The translations under genes were made by a program, and so were the position numbers. The notes beneath the pieces are model-generated. The model saw only the letters and a list, made by a program, of their open reading frames with translations. It was not told the origin of the DNA and did not search any database. A stretch of DNA of 20,148 nt from the IMG/VR virus record IMGVR_UViG_3300044633_000100, positions 1-20,148 of that record, one strand, 5' to 3'. Source of the stretch: a virus. Below are positions 6,913 through 14,423 of the stretch, piece by piece; the first letter of the stretch is position 1, and each line of letters starts with the position of its first letter.

Positions 6913-7136
6913 GCTGTTGGCTCCGATGGTGTTTCCGCAGGTGTTTCAACAACTGGAGGCTCAACGTACTGCGCTGGGACATACTCCCAATCCAGTGGAA
7001 GACCTACCCAGTTGACATGATTCCATACCCACTTGGCTGTGATGTTCTCATCAGGAGGTGCAACATCAGTTGAGTATGGAATCTGCTCTTCAGAAGTTCC
7101 GCAGTACAAGCCAGAGATTTCAAATTTGTAGTACAT
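6909..7136 (-). CDS. Small Trp-rich, Pro-tailed phage protein (75 aa)
   Basis: The N-terminal part is aromatic (MYYKFEISGLYCGTSEEQIP; WVWNHVNWVGLPLDWEYVP). The C-terminal 20 residues are a flexible Pro/Glu/Thr tail (VVETPAETPSEPTA). There is no membrane segment. It directly follows the Asp-box propeller gene (TAAATCATG junction) and precedes the lysis genes. It is similar in plan to the small proteins that follow each fibre gene further upstream (short body, Pro-rich linker), so a fibre-assembly helper role is a reasonable guess. I cannot show homology to them. Confidence 0.7.
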   Translation of the reverse strand: MYYKFEISGLYCGTSEEQIPYSTDVAPPDENITAKWVWNHVNWVGLPLDWEYVPAQYVEPPVVETPAETPSEPTA

Positions 7137-7139
7137 GAT

Positions 7140-8831
7140 TTATCCTACCCTTACATAAGCGTTTGAGCCAGTTCGTATTGGCGTAATGCCTGTTACTCCA
7201 GTTCTGTAAAACGCACCACCAGCAGTTATGTCTGCTTTTAGTACGTTAGTAGAATTGGCAGAAGTTAAACCAGCCGAACCATAAGCAAAAGCAACACCGC
7301 CAGCATCTGGTGTTGTGAAAACGTTTCCTACGTTCCAATTTCCACCAGTATTTGCATTTGTGTATTGGCTACCTGTCCAAGTTACACCCCCATCTAGAGA
7401 ATAAATAGCTTGGTTATATCCAGAATTACCATTGTAACCAAGCAGAATAACTGTGTTGGAATCACCTGCATATGTAATAATTCCGTAACCCCCCTGCGTA
7501 ACAACGATACTTAAATCAAATGCTTGTGGTAAGGTTACAAGTGTCCAAGTAACAGCATCTGAAGATGTTAATAGTTGCGACTGACCAACAACACCAGCAT
7601 AAAATCTATTTGCATCAGCAAAAACACACAGTTGAGTTGATAAGACACCAATTGGGAATGTTGGCGTTACCCAAGTAACGCCATCGTCTGTTGACACTTT
7701 GTAAAGAGCGCTACGATTAGAAAAAACAAGAGTAGAGCCTTTATAATATAAACCACCATTAGTACTACCTGAAGGTAGTGGTCTATTTGCTGACCACGTT
7801 GCGCCAGAATCAGCCGTGTAATATGCTTCAGACGAACTGATTCCATTTGTAATAATTAGTTTTGCGGGGTCTGTTGTGTTGTACTGCAAAATATAATTAT
7901 CGGGGTTTAAACCCCCAGAAGCGGCAAAAGTGCAGGCCGCCCACGTTACACCGCCATCAGTTGTAAAACGATACGCACCGCCCACATTTAAAAAACAACT
8001 GTTGCCATTGCGATAAAATTGTATCTCGTCAGCTTGAGTGGCCGCCCCTGCACTTCCAAGAATAGCAGTCGTGTTATCACCGCCAAAGGTAAAACCATCA
8101 GTTGAAAGAGAAGCCACAAAGTTTATTCCGTCTGGGGCAAGCAACAAAAATCTTGCACCGCACCAGAACACAGCAAATTGTGAAGTAGCGGTTGAGTTTC
8201 TTTTCCAACCAGTCGTTGCCGCAAACGTGTTGTTGCTACCTCCAGTGCTTTGTGAAGCGTGTGCAATTGTTGCGGAAGTAGTCGAAAAAGTAGGCAACCC
8301 AGTAACTGTTTCAGTTGTCCATGTTGTGCCATTGGTAGTAGACTTAACACTTAACGCAGTTGCAGATGAAAAGCAATAACTAAATATTTTTGTATTATTG
8401 CTTGCGACAACACCATTTGTTCCACCACTTGCAGTATTAGTTCTATTACTTGTTTGACCCGTACCTACTGCTTGCAAACCAGCGGATGTCATTACGCCGA
8501 CACCAACATCAGTTGTGCCGTTATAGTACGCGGGTACTACTGAAATACTACTTGCAGATATTCTTGCAATAGGATAAGTTGCGTGAAACCCAAAACCATT
8601 ATAAGAAAATGATAAAGCGCTTTGCGCTAAAACTGTTGGAGCGGTCGAAGTTCCAGCCGCCGCAAGATTTGTTTTTGTGGTTGTGCTTAAATTACTAGAC
8701 GCTGTTGATACGCCAGACTGTAACCACTTGCTACTTCCAGCATCGTAAAAGGCAGGAACGCCTGATAAATCAACAATCTCGCCAATTGAATATCGGCTTA
8801 AATCGTCAGGTGTATTATTGTTAAATGCCAT
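7140..8831 (-). CDS. Asp-box (BNR) beta-propeller protein of the fibre cluster (563 aa)
   Basis: Seven Asp-box-like motifs (S/T-x-D-x-G-x-T-W) recur through residues 164-485: STTNGTTW (164-171), STDGFTF (243-249), TTDGGVTW (290-297), TADSGATW (339-346), STDDGVTW (380-387), TSSDAVTW (422-429) and SLDGGVTW (478-485). Spacing is mostly 41-56 residues, as expected for successive propeller blades of sialidase-fold or photosynthesis-system-like proteins. The N-terminal 130 residues (MAFNNNTPDDLSRYSIGEIV...) look like a virion-attachment or trimeric part. I see no obvious sialidase catalytic set, so binding (receptor or glycan) is more likely than hydrolysis, but activity is not excluded. GGAG lies eight bases upstream of the ATG, inside the end of the preceding gene. 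Confidence 0.7.
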   Translation of the reverse strand: MAFNNNTPDDLSRYSIGEIVDLSGVPAFYDAGSSKWLQSGVSTASSNLSTTTKTNLAAAGTSTAPTVLAQSALSFSYNGFGFHATYPIARISASSISVVPAYYNGTTDVGVGVMTSAGLQAVGTGQTSNRTNTASGGTNGVVASNNTKIFSYCFSSATALSVKSTTNGTTWTTETVTGLPTFSTTSATIAHASQSTGGSNNTFAATTGWKRNSTATSQFAVFWCGARFLLLAPDGINFVASLSTDGFTFGGDNTTAILGSAGAATQADEIQFYRNGNSCFLNVGGAYRFTTDGGVTWAACTFAASGGLNPDNYILQYNTTDPAKLIITNGISSSEAYYTADSGATWSANRPLPSGSTNGGLYYKGSTLVFSNRSALYKVSTDDGVTWVTPTFPIGVLSTQLCVFADANRFYAGVVGQSQLLTSSDAVTWTLVTLPQAFDLSIVVTQGGYGIITYAGDSNTVILLGYNGNSGYNQAIYSLDGGVTWTGSQYTNANTGGNWNVGNVFTTPDAGGVAFAYGSAGLTSANSTNVLKADITAGGAFYRTGVTGITPIRTGSNAYVRVG

Positions 8832-8833
8832 GA

Positions 8834-9139
8834 TTAAACTCCGTAAACATTGACTGAAACATTGGCTGTGTTAGAGCGCACAACCACCAATTTTGCACTG
8901 CCCGATGTTAGACCAGACAGTTGCATAACCTCATTTGCTGGAAGCAGGGTATCGTAAACAAAGTACTCCGCATTTGTGGGCGTTGCCGAAGTTGACAAAG
9001 GTGCAATACGAATTGTTACGTTTGATGCGTTACGATTGCACACGTTGACCGTGAAGGACTGTGATCCCGCTGGCAGTGTGCAGATTGTTGTTAGTGTGTT
9101 AGCGGCAAGGTCTGCCGAACCTAAAAGTCCTGTTGTCAT
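8834..9139 (-). CDS. Small beta-rich fibre-region protein (101 aa)
   Basis: A compact beta-sandwich-like product with alternating hydrophobic strands (TTICTLPAGSQSFTVNVCNR; ASNVTIRIAPLSTS; VSVNVYGV). It ends in YGV, as the two large receptor-type fibres of this cluster end in LYGI/LYGV plus one or two residues. Two Cys (at 20 and 34) are present. A good Shine-Dalgarno (AAGGAG) precedes the ATG at 9139, in the nine-base gap after the stub fibre gene. It may be a separate head or cap domain used with the short fibre upstream, or a decoration-type virion protein. This is inference from position and composition. Confidence 0.7.
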   Translation of the reverse strand: MTTGLLGSADLAANTLTTICTLPAGSQSFTVNVCNRNASNVTIRIAPLSTSATPTNAEYFVYDTLLPANEVMQLSGLTSGSAKLVVVRSNTANVSVNVYGV

Positions 9140-9148
9140 GTTTGCTCC

Positions 9149-9406
9149 TTATAGGTTAGCGTAGTAGAAAAGATCAATGGCTGAAACACCTGAAGGCGTT
9201 GACCAAGTAGGGGGTGCGCCTGAACCACCAGAAGTCAAGATTTGACCTGCCGTGCCTGTTGAGTTACCAGAGCCAACACCCAAAGCCAATGACGTGTTAA
9301 GCGTAAAGCCTGTAGTGCCACCAGACAGAAGTGCTAGTACACCAGACCCGTCGCCTGAAACGACCGCTCCACCAGTGGATGTGTCCGCATTGATTGTGGT
9401 TGCCAT
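9149..9406 (-). CDS. Stub tail fibre: shaft start without a receptor domain (85 aa)
   Basis: The N-terminus (MATTINADTSTGGAVVSGDG, then SGVLALLSGGTTGFTLNTS) is the usual start of short phage fibres. It is followed by one copy of the shaft motif AGQILTSGGSGAPPTW, which the two larger fibres upstream carry in related form. The protein then ends after about 20 residues instead of continuing into a C-terminal domain. It may be a truncated third copy of the duplicated fibre or a natural short adaptor fibre. It starts six bases after the TTGGAG that ends the preceding chaperone-like gene. Confidence 0.75.
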   Translation of the reverse strand: MATTINADTSTGGAVVSGDGSGVLALLSGGTTGFTLNTSLALGVGSGNSTGTAGQILTSGGSGAPPTWSTPSGVSAIDLFYYANL

Positions 9407-9409
9407 GTG

Positions 9410-9592
9410 TTACTCCAATGCCTGTATTTTAGCCGTGAGTGCTGTAAGTTCAGCAAGCAATTGTTCTTTGGTTGGTGCAGGTGGGGCAACAGGCGGTACG
9501 TATGCCGCATCACGGGCTTCCAACTCAGCGATTTCTTGAGTCGTCAGATCAACCCGAATGCCGTTAACCATGTTGTGTGTGTATTGGCTCAT
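9410..9592 (-). CDS. Small fibre-assembly/chaperone-like protein, copy B (60 aa)
   Basis: From the ATG at 9592 it reads MSQYTHNMVNGIRVDLTTQE, then IAELEARDAAYV, a Pro/Ala linker, and a C-terminal coiled-coil-like helix (TKEQLLAELTALTAKIQALE). The ATG shares ATGA with the stop of fibre B. An upstream in-frame extension to 9646 would overlap that gene and is rejected. It is clearly homologous to the 57-aa product at 10456-10629: YTH-MVNG-RVDLT-QEIAE and PTKEQLLA...ALTA-IQALE are shared. The NG-R-DLT start resembles phage tail assembly chaperone proteins, but this is weak. Each copy follows a receptor-type fibre, suggesting a partner role. Confidence 0.8.
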   Translation of the reverse strand: MSQYTHNMVNGIRVDLTTQEIAELEARDAAYVPPVAPPAPTKEQLLAELTALTAKIQALE

Positions 9593-10452
9593 GTTGTAAC
9601 TCCATAAAGAGATGCTGTTCCAGACGCAATGTTGCCAGACGTCCATAGAATTTTGATAGCAGTTTTAGCTGTTGTGTTAGATGTATTTCCATTACCAAGA
9701 CCCAAAACAAACATGTTATTAACTTGATCTTGGTATGACGCCGCATAATCGGCAACTGTTATTAAAGAGTTTGTCATGTTATAAAACGATGCGCGACCGC
9801 TAACATATGATGTAGAACGAACACCTATAGTTGCGCTTGCGCCAACTGTAATAATGCCTGTAGTGTTATTGTTAATTGAGTTAGTTTGCGCACCATTACC
9901 AACAATTGCAAAATCATTGTTAATGTAAGAAGAAGTTACATACGTTGGCCCCGCCCCCGTGCCAACTTGAAAAAGTAAATAAGCATTTGTGGTTGATGGG
10001 GCAATTCCATCAAAAATAATAATGTAGTTGTTGTACCCACTTAGACCCGTCCAAGATAAAGATGCGGAACTAGAGGCTGTCACGGTGCTAATCAATGTCA
10101 TTGCCGCAGGACTAGCTGTTACCCAAGACGGAGCCGAAGCGCCATTGCTCTGCAAAAGTTGACCTGAACTACCTGCCGTTGTAACCGCTTGTGCAGTACC
10201 AGTGCCATACACAACACCGCCAGCGGTAGGCGTAGCAGTCGAGTTAGTACCACCATTAGCGATAGGCAATGTGCCTGTCACGCCAGTAGCAAGATTGACT
10301 GATGCTGGTGTAGCCCAAACAGGAGCAGAAGAACCTGCCGAAGTTAGCACCTGACCAGCAGAGCCTGACGCTGTGTTTGCGTACTGAGACCCATCACCGT
10401 AGGTTACGCTACCAGCGGTGGGTGTGTTGTTGCCGTTAATTATTACTGCCAT
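9589..10452 (-). CDS. Tail fibre / receptor-binding protein, copy B (287 aa)
   Basis: Residues 1-115 are a glycine- and serine-rich fibre shaft with two copies of the shaft motif (AGQVLTSAGSSAPVW at 32-46; SGQLLQSNGASAPSW at 96-110) and NGGTNSTATPTAGGV. A globular C-terminal domain starts at about 117 with AMTLISTVTASSSASLSWTG and ends SGNIASGTASLYGVTT. In other short-tailed phages this region binds the cell surface, so I infer a receptor role. Against copy A the entry and exit of the C-terminal domain are alike but the middle is not. The ATG at 10452 is preceded by GGAG at the end of the small copy A gene. The last codons (TAT GGA GTT) provide GGAG for the next start. Confidence 0.75.
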   Translation of the reverse strand: MAVIINGNNTPTAGSVTYGDGSQYANTASGSAGQVLTSAGSSAPVWATPASVNLATGVTGTLPIANGGTNSTATPTAGGVVYGTGTAQAVTTAGSSGQLLQSNGASAPSWVTASPAAMTLISTVTASSSASLSWTGLSGYNNYIIIFDGIAPSTTNAYLLFQVGTGAGPTYVTSSYINNDFAIVGNGAQTNSINNNTTGIITVGASATIGVRSTSYVSGRASFYNMTNSLITVADYAASYQDQVNNMFVLGLGNGNTSNTTAKTAIKILWTSGNIASGTASLYGVTT

Positions 10453-10455
10453 GGT

Positions 10456-10629
10456 TTACTCCAGTGCCTGTATCTGTGCTGTCAAAGCCTGCACCTGTGC
10501 AAGCAGTTGTTCTTTAGTTGGTGTGGGTGGCGTAGGCAGGACATACGAAGAGGCTTGCGCTTCAAACTCAGCAATCTCTTGAGCAGTTAGATCAACCCGA
10601 ACGCCATTAACCATTTTATGTGTGTACAT
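10456..10629 (-). CDS. Small fibre-assembly/chaperone-like protein, copy A (57 aa)
   Basis: Read directly from the bases: ATG at 10629-10627, TAA at 10458-10456. It begins MYTHKMVNGVRVDLTAQEIA, then EFEAQASSYV, a Pro/Thr linker and the helix TKEQLLAQVQALTAQIQALE. About three quarters of positions match the 60-aa copy B, and the flanking fibre genes are homologous too. It exactly fills the gap between the two fibre genes, with TAATCATG at its start. The Shine-Dalgarno is weak (GGGATT), so coupling to fibre A is likely. Role as a dedicated fibre chaperone or cap is inferred. Confidence 0.8.
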   Translation of the reverse strand: MYTHKMVNGVRVDLTAQEIAEFEAQASSYVLPTPPTPTKEQLLAQVQALTAQIQALE

Positions 10630-10631
10630 GA

Positions 10632-11513
10632 TTAACTAATCCCGTAAAGTTTGAATGTTCCTGAAGCAATGTTGCCAGAACCAAAAAAGAAACGAATTGC
10701 ATTGACTACGCCGGATGTTGCAAACCGATACCCACCACCAACAAAAGCGCCCTGTTGAGCAGAGTAACCATTTTCAAACCCTATAAGGTACCATTGAGTT
10801 CTGTTTGAAGCAGAAGGGTTTGCTATAGTCATAGTAAAAGACTGGCCACCATAACTAGCAGTATTATCTTGCCCATAAAAATTGATGTAAAAACGATCAT
10901 CAGAAGTTTGCCCATAGTTCCAAGTTGTATCACCAAAATTAGTATGCGTGCTGTAATAGTTATTAGCCCCTGAATCATAACTAGAACCATTATTGGTTGA
11001 AGTTCTAAACACTAAAGCGGCGTTGTTTGTTGCAGGAACAGCATTAGTGACAATCACCACATAGTTTTTGTACGCAGAAGTCAAACCAGTAAAATCTACT
11101 GTTGCGCTTGAACTTGCTATAGTGGTTGAAATAAGCGTCATTGCGCCAGCACTAGGCGTAATCCAACTAGGCGCACCTGCACCGTTTGTTTGAAGCACTT
11201 GACCTGCCGTACCGACTGCCAGCATCTGTGTTGTGCCTGCGGCTGATTGATAAGGAATCGTGCCATTAGAACCGCCAGCAAGGTTTGTAGCTGTTGTGGC
11301 TGATGTAGCAGTACCAACAGTAACACCGCTCAAACTTGTAGCACCCGTACCACCAGAGCCAACGGGCAAAGGTTGAGCCAAAGTTACAACTTGGTTAGTG
11401 GCAATAGTGACAGCGGTGGTTGATCCGTTTGTTTGTAAAACTAACTGACCAGTTGTGTCGCCTGTCTGAACTAGCGCCGTTCCGCTTGCTGTTCCTGCTG
11501 AAATTGTACTCAT
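10632..11513 (-). CDS. Tail fibre / receptor-binding protein, copy A (293 aa)
   Basis: Residues 1-120 form the shaft: MSTISAGTASGTALVQTGDT, LQTNGSTTAVTI, GSGGTGATSLSG and AGQVLQTNGAGAPSW (103-117). The globular C-terminal domain starts at about 124 with AMTLISTTIASSSATVDFTG. It continues with YKNYVVIVTNAVPATN and a Tyr/Asn-rich part (SGANNYYSTHTNFGDTTWNY), and ends SGNIASGTFKLYGIS. This arrangement is common in fibre proteins of aquatic podoviruses, and the C-terminal region is the likely receptor-contact domain. The Shine-Dalgarno AAGGA lies upstream of the ATG at 11513, overlapping the preceding stop. Confidence 0.75.
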   Translation of the reverse strand: MSTISAGTASGTALVQTGDTTGQLVLQTNGSTTAVTIATNQVVTLAQPLPVGSGGTGATSLSGVTVGTATSATTATNLAGGSNGTIPYQSAAGTTQMLAVGTAGQVLQTNGAGAPSWITPSAGAMTLISTTIASSSATVDFTGLTSAYKNYVVIVTNAVPATNNAALVFRTSTNNGSSYDSGANNYYSTHTNFGDTTWNYGQTSDDRFYINFYGQDNTASYGGQSFTMTIANPSASNRTQWYLIGFENGYSAQQGAFVGGGYRFATSGVVNAIRFFFGSGNIASGTFKLYGIS

Positions 11514-11522
11514 GCTATGTCC

Positions 11523-12020
11523 TTAGAGAATGACCCAGCGCTGACCGCTTGGCACTGTTACTGTGACACCACTGTTGATGGTGATGGGGCCAACGCTGAA
11601 GCCGTTCTTAGCCGTTGACAGAGTGTAATTGGAAGTCACAACTAAACTGTTCTCCCAAATTACACCACCAGCAGAAGCGCCTGTAAATTCCCAACTAGCG
11701 GCAGTACCGTTTGTAAACAAGAACTTGCCTGCATTGCCAGTTTGGCTTGGAAGTGAGCTAAGCGTAGTGAACGACAAAACACCAGAACCGTTGGTGACCA
11801 AGACTTGATTGGATGTGCCGTCAGCAGATGGGTACTTCAAGCCAGCAGGGTTGTTGATCAGTCGAGTGACAGTACCAGTAGCGTTCTTGGCATACAGCGC
11901 CATCTCACCGTCATTGATGTTGATCGCTAACTCACCGTTAACCAAGTTCCCAGAACTAGGAGCCGTAGCTGACGTCGTGCTGAAGTACAGCGATATGGGT
12001 GTAAATCCAGCTTGAGCCAT
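11523..12020 (-). CDS. Short tail fibre-like protein (165 aa)
   Basis: The N-terminus MAQAGFTPISLYFSTTSATA followed by GNLVNGELAININDGEMALY is a pattern common in phage structural proteins, where it starts a fibre or collar protein. The middle has degenerate shaft motifs (SNQVLVTNGSGVLSF; AGKFLFTNGTAASWEF). The end (NGFSVGPITINSGVTVTVP, then SGQRWVIL) looks like a terminal beta-helix cap. The start overlaps the 684-aa fibre stop as TAATG. A strong GGAGG sits in that gene's last codons, so both are likely made in a coupled manner. Role in the fibre complex is inferred. Confidence 0.7.
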   Translation of the reverse strand: MAQAGFTPISLYFSTTSATAPSSGNLVNGELAININDGEMALYAKNATGTVTRLINNPAGLKYPSADGTSNQVLVTNGSGVLSFTTLSSLPSQTGNAGKFLFTNGTAASWEFTGASAGGVIWENSLVVTSNYTLSTAKNGFSVGPITINSGVTVTVPSGQRWVIL

Positions 12021-14074
12021 TAGAATGTTCCTCCAAAGATGCCAGTTGTTGCCGTTACTGTCGTTGCGGCTACAGTGGTAAATGCGCCAGTGGTTGGTGT
12101 TGTAGCACCAACAGTTCCGTTAATGTTAATTGATGCAGTACCCGTTAAGTTTGTAACTGTACCGCTTGATGGCGTACCTAGCGCACCATTGAACGTCACA
12201 AAAGCGCCAGCAGAGCCTACGTTAAGCGCAAGAGCAGTTCCAACACCTGTACCTAGTCCAGTAATAGATCCGACCGCTGGAGTTATCGTGGTATTGCCTG
12301 CCAAAGTCAACTGACCCTGCTGGTTTACCGTGAATGTACCTACCTGCGTAGCAGAGCCGTATGCACCAGCAGTTACCGCTGTGTTTGTAATGCTGAACTG
12401 AGTACCCGCAAGGGTCAGACCTGTACCTGCTGTGTAAGAGCCTGCACCTGTGAACTGTATCCACGTAACAGGGCTTGTACCAACAATCGTTACTGGGTCA
12501 GTCTGAACCCATCCAGTGCTTCCGTACAGCGTACCGTAAGTGATAAAGGTAAAGTCACCGCTTGCCATCTCAGGCGCGGTATCAAAGTCAGTTGCACGAG
12601 TTAAAACCGTACCACCAGTTGCCCATGTGTAAATACCGTTGTTGGCTTGCGTAGCCTCGTTTTTTACAAGAACACGGTCGCCATTCAAGAGCGTGTAGCC
12701 ATCTAAAACAGTCAACGCAACAGACAATGTCAAAGTAGCGCCAACACCAGCCGTGCCGTTGTTGTAAGTTACCGTGCCACCAGTGATAGATGCAAGCGTA
12801 TTCGGTGTTGCCGCATTACAAGACGGATGAACGTGAAGTCCCTCAGCAACTGCATCTACATACTGCTTGGTGGCTAAGTCAAGCGCCGCAACTGGGTCTT
12901 GCGTGACCGTCACAGATGTAAGACCAGCAAGTGTCAGGCTAGTAGCGCCTAATGCAATTGCTGTAGTTCCTACTGTAATTGAGCTGTTTGTCAATCCAGC
13001 ATTTGGAATAGTGGCAACAGCAGTGACAGGGCTTGCTCCATTACCAACTAAATAACCAGTCAGCGTAGTTGCACCAGTACCACCATTAGGGACACCTAAA
13101 GTCCCTGCAAGAACGACTGCTCCTGTAGATGCGGTGCTTGGTGTAAGACCAGTAGTCCCAGCGCTAAAGCTTGTGACACCACCAGCCGCACCATTTGCCG
13201 CGGCAGTGATCTGACCTTGAGCATTGACAGTGATGTTGGCAGAAGTGTAGCTACCAGCCGTCACCGTGGTGTTAGCGATCGAAATAGTTCCAGTTGAGGT
13301 GATGGGGCCGCCCGTGAGACCCGTACCCGTAGCGACCGATGTAACGCCAGTACCTGTGACAATTGCACCCCAAGCGTTATTCGCATAACCCTCAAAGGTT
13401 CCTGTCGTGGTGTTATAGCGAAGCTCACCATTATTTGGAATGGCGGCGCGCTCAGCGGTTGTGCCGATGGGTAGGGTGACGCCCTCAGTGCCGGGCAACT
13501 CTGGGTTTGTCGTAATCGCAAACGTAGGGTTACCAGCGGAGCCGTTTCCGTTGGTTATCGTGATCTGGTTTGCCGTACCCAAAAGGTCACGACCAGACAC
13601 CGTCGTACCACCACCAGTCATGGCAAGCATACCTGTGCCAGACAACCCAGCCACAGAAGCCGCAACACCGCTCAAAGCAAATGTTGGGTTGCCTGATACG
13701 CCATCGCCATTGGTTATGCTTAAACCGTTGCCAGAGGCTGTCAAAGTACGAGCTACTACCGCGCTACCAGATTTGGCAATAACACCGTTAGACGCCGTTT
13801 CAAGGCTTCCTGAGACAGCATTTAGGGTGATCTGAAGGGTAGATTGAGCTCCACCATCAACCAAGCCAATACCAGTACCACCAGACAGCGCTCTGCTGTT
13901 AGCAAGTTGAGGTGTTTGGACAACGGTAAGGTACTGATAAGGTTGTGAAGGAGACGCCGCAATAGCGCCTGTCGTGGTGCGTACGGTTTGACCATTCTGG
14001 ACGATAGGAACAGATTCTGAACCAGTAATCGCACCAGCGGCAGGTAATTGTGTGATCGTTACTTGTGCGGACAT
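12020..14074 (-). CDS. Large modular tail fibre protein (684 aa)
   Basis: The attachment-type N-terminus is MSAQVTITQLPAAGAITGSE, then VPIVQNGQTVRTTT. Repeated shaft units follow: NGLSITNGDGVSGNPTFAL (116-134) and NQITITNGNGSAGNPTFAI (169-187); GELRYNTTTGTFEGY (216-230); NGGTGATTLTG (330-340). ATKQYVDAVAEGLHVHPSCN at 401-420 opens a beta domain running to about 545 (NGDRVLVKNEATQANNGIYT). Two similar units follow the pattern TGSYTS...NAQGQIT (about 268-295 and 562-592). The C-terminus ends TTGIFGGTF. This is a classic modular, trimeric phage fibre. GGA GGA in the last codons forms the Shine-Dalgarno for the next gene (TAATG overlap). Confidence 0.85.
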   Translation of the reverse strand: MSAQVTITQLPAAGAITGSESVPIVQNGQTVRTTTGAIAASPSQPYQYLTVVQTPQLANSRALSGGTGIGLVDGGAQSTLQITLNAVSGSLETASNGVIAKSGSAVVARTLTASGNGLSITNGDGVSGNPTFALSGVAASVAGLSGTGMLAMTGGGTTVSGRDLLGTANQITITNGNGSAGNPTFAITTNPELPGTEGVTLPIGTTAERAAIPNNGELRYNTTTGTFEGYANNAWGAIVTGTGVTSVATGTGLTGGPITSTGTISIANTTVTAGSYTSANITVNAQGQITAAANGAAGGVTSFSAGTTGLTPSTASTGAVVLAGTLGVPNGGTGATTLTGYLVGNGASPVTAVATIPNAGLTNSSITVGTTAIALGATSLTLAGLTSVTVTQDPVAALDLATKQYVDAVAEGLHVHPSCNAATPNTLASITGGTVTYNNGTAGVGATLTLSVALTVLDGYTLLNGDRVLVKNEATQANNGIYTWATGGTVLTRATDFDTAPEMASGDFTFITYGTLYGSTGWVQTDPVTIVGTSPVTWIQFTGAGSYTAGTGLTLAGTQFSITNTAVTAGAYGSATQVGTFTVNQQGQLTLAGNTTITPAVGSITGLGTGVGTALALNVGSAGAFVTFNGALGTPSSGTVTNLTGTASININGTVGATTPTTGAFTTVAATTVTATTGIFGGTF

Positions 14075-14075
14075 A

Positions 14076-14423
14076 TTATGGGCTCAGTTGGTCTAGGTTA
14101 CCGTTATTCTCAGGATCCTGAGTGTTACCCTCTGTCGAGATGATAAAGCTACCACCAGTGATACCGTTTTGGGTAGTGACAATGTTGTTGTCATTGGCGG
14201 CAACGCTCACATCAGGGCGTGGGAATCTGATCGTTATTCTCTCAGTTTTTCGGGCTGGAAGTCTATAGGGATCTTTCTCATCAGCGCATCCTTGCCCACA
14301 GACTTGTAAGCCGGGGAAATTGGGGTCAGGTCTCATCTGATCATGGTCGCGTTTCATCTTGCAACGATCACAGATCGCTATCGATAAAGTAGCGTTGCCA
14401 CGAGTGTCGAGGAAGACTGGCAT
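14076..14423 (-). CDS. Small zinc-ribbon-like phage protein (115 aa)
   Basis: Four cysteines in CDRC (18-21) and CGQGC (42-46, CX3C) are spaced as in a metal-binding ribbon. The intervening KMKRDHDQMRPDPNFPG is basic. The N-terminal segment is a beta hairpin, and the C-terminal 40 residues are flexible and Asn/Gly-rich (ANDNNIVTTQNGITGGSF). It lies between the homing endonuclease and the large fibre, sharing TAATG with the former. This kind of small Cys-ribbon protein is common in phage structural modules, but its role is not known to me. Zinc binding is inferred from spacing. Confidence 0.75.
   Translation of the reverse strand: MPVFLDTRGNATLSIAICDRCKMKRDHDQMRPDPNFPGLQVCGQGCADEKDPYRLPARKTERITIRFPRPDVSVAANDNNIVTTQNGITGGSFIISTEGNTQDPENNGNLDQLSP

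Larger units (their letters stand above)
9410..11513 (-). repeat. Tandem duplicated two-gene module (fibre + small chaperone-like gene)
   Basis: Copy A is the fibre at 10632-11513 plus the small gene at 10456-10629. Copy B is the fibre at 9589-10452 plus the small gene at 9410-9592. The small genes are alignable at the DNA level nearly end to end. The fibres share shaft motifs, an AMTLIST...SSSA domain entry and an SGNIASGT--LYG end, but differ strongly in between. Both small genes end in codons for ALE with GGAG overlapping the stop. Confidence 0.8.

Noticed and set aside
6785-6982. 65-codon minus-strand frame overlapping two small genes
   Set aside because: It lacks a coupled start, overlaps the better supported 48-aa and 75-aa genes, and has shadow-like composition (Ser, His, Arg rich).
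9593-9646. In-frame extension of the small copy B protein
   Set aside because: It overlaps fibre B, and the paralogue in copy A begins at the matching internal ATG.
12039-13835. Several plus-strand open frames of 60-131 codons opposite the large fibre
   Set aside because: They are Val/Pro/Ala-rich antisense shadows of the repetitive fibre codons, with no spacing or ribosome binding sites.
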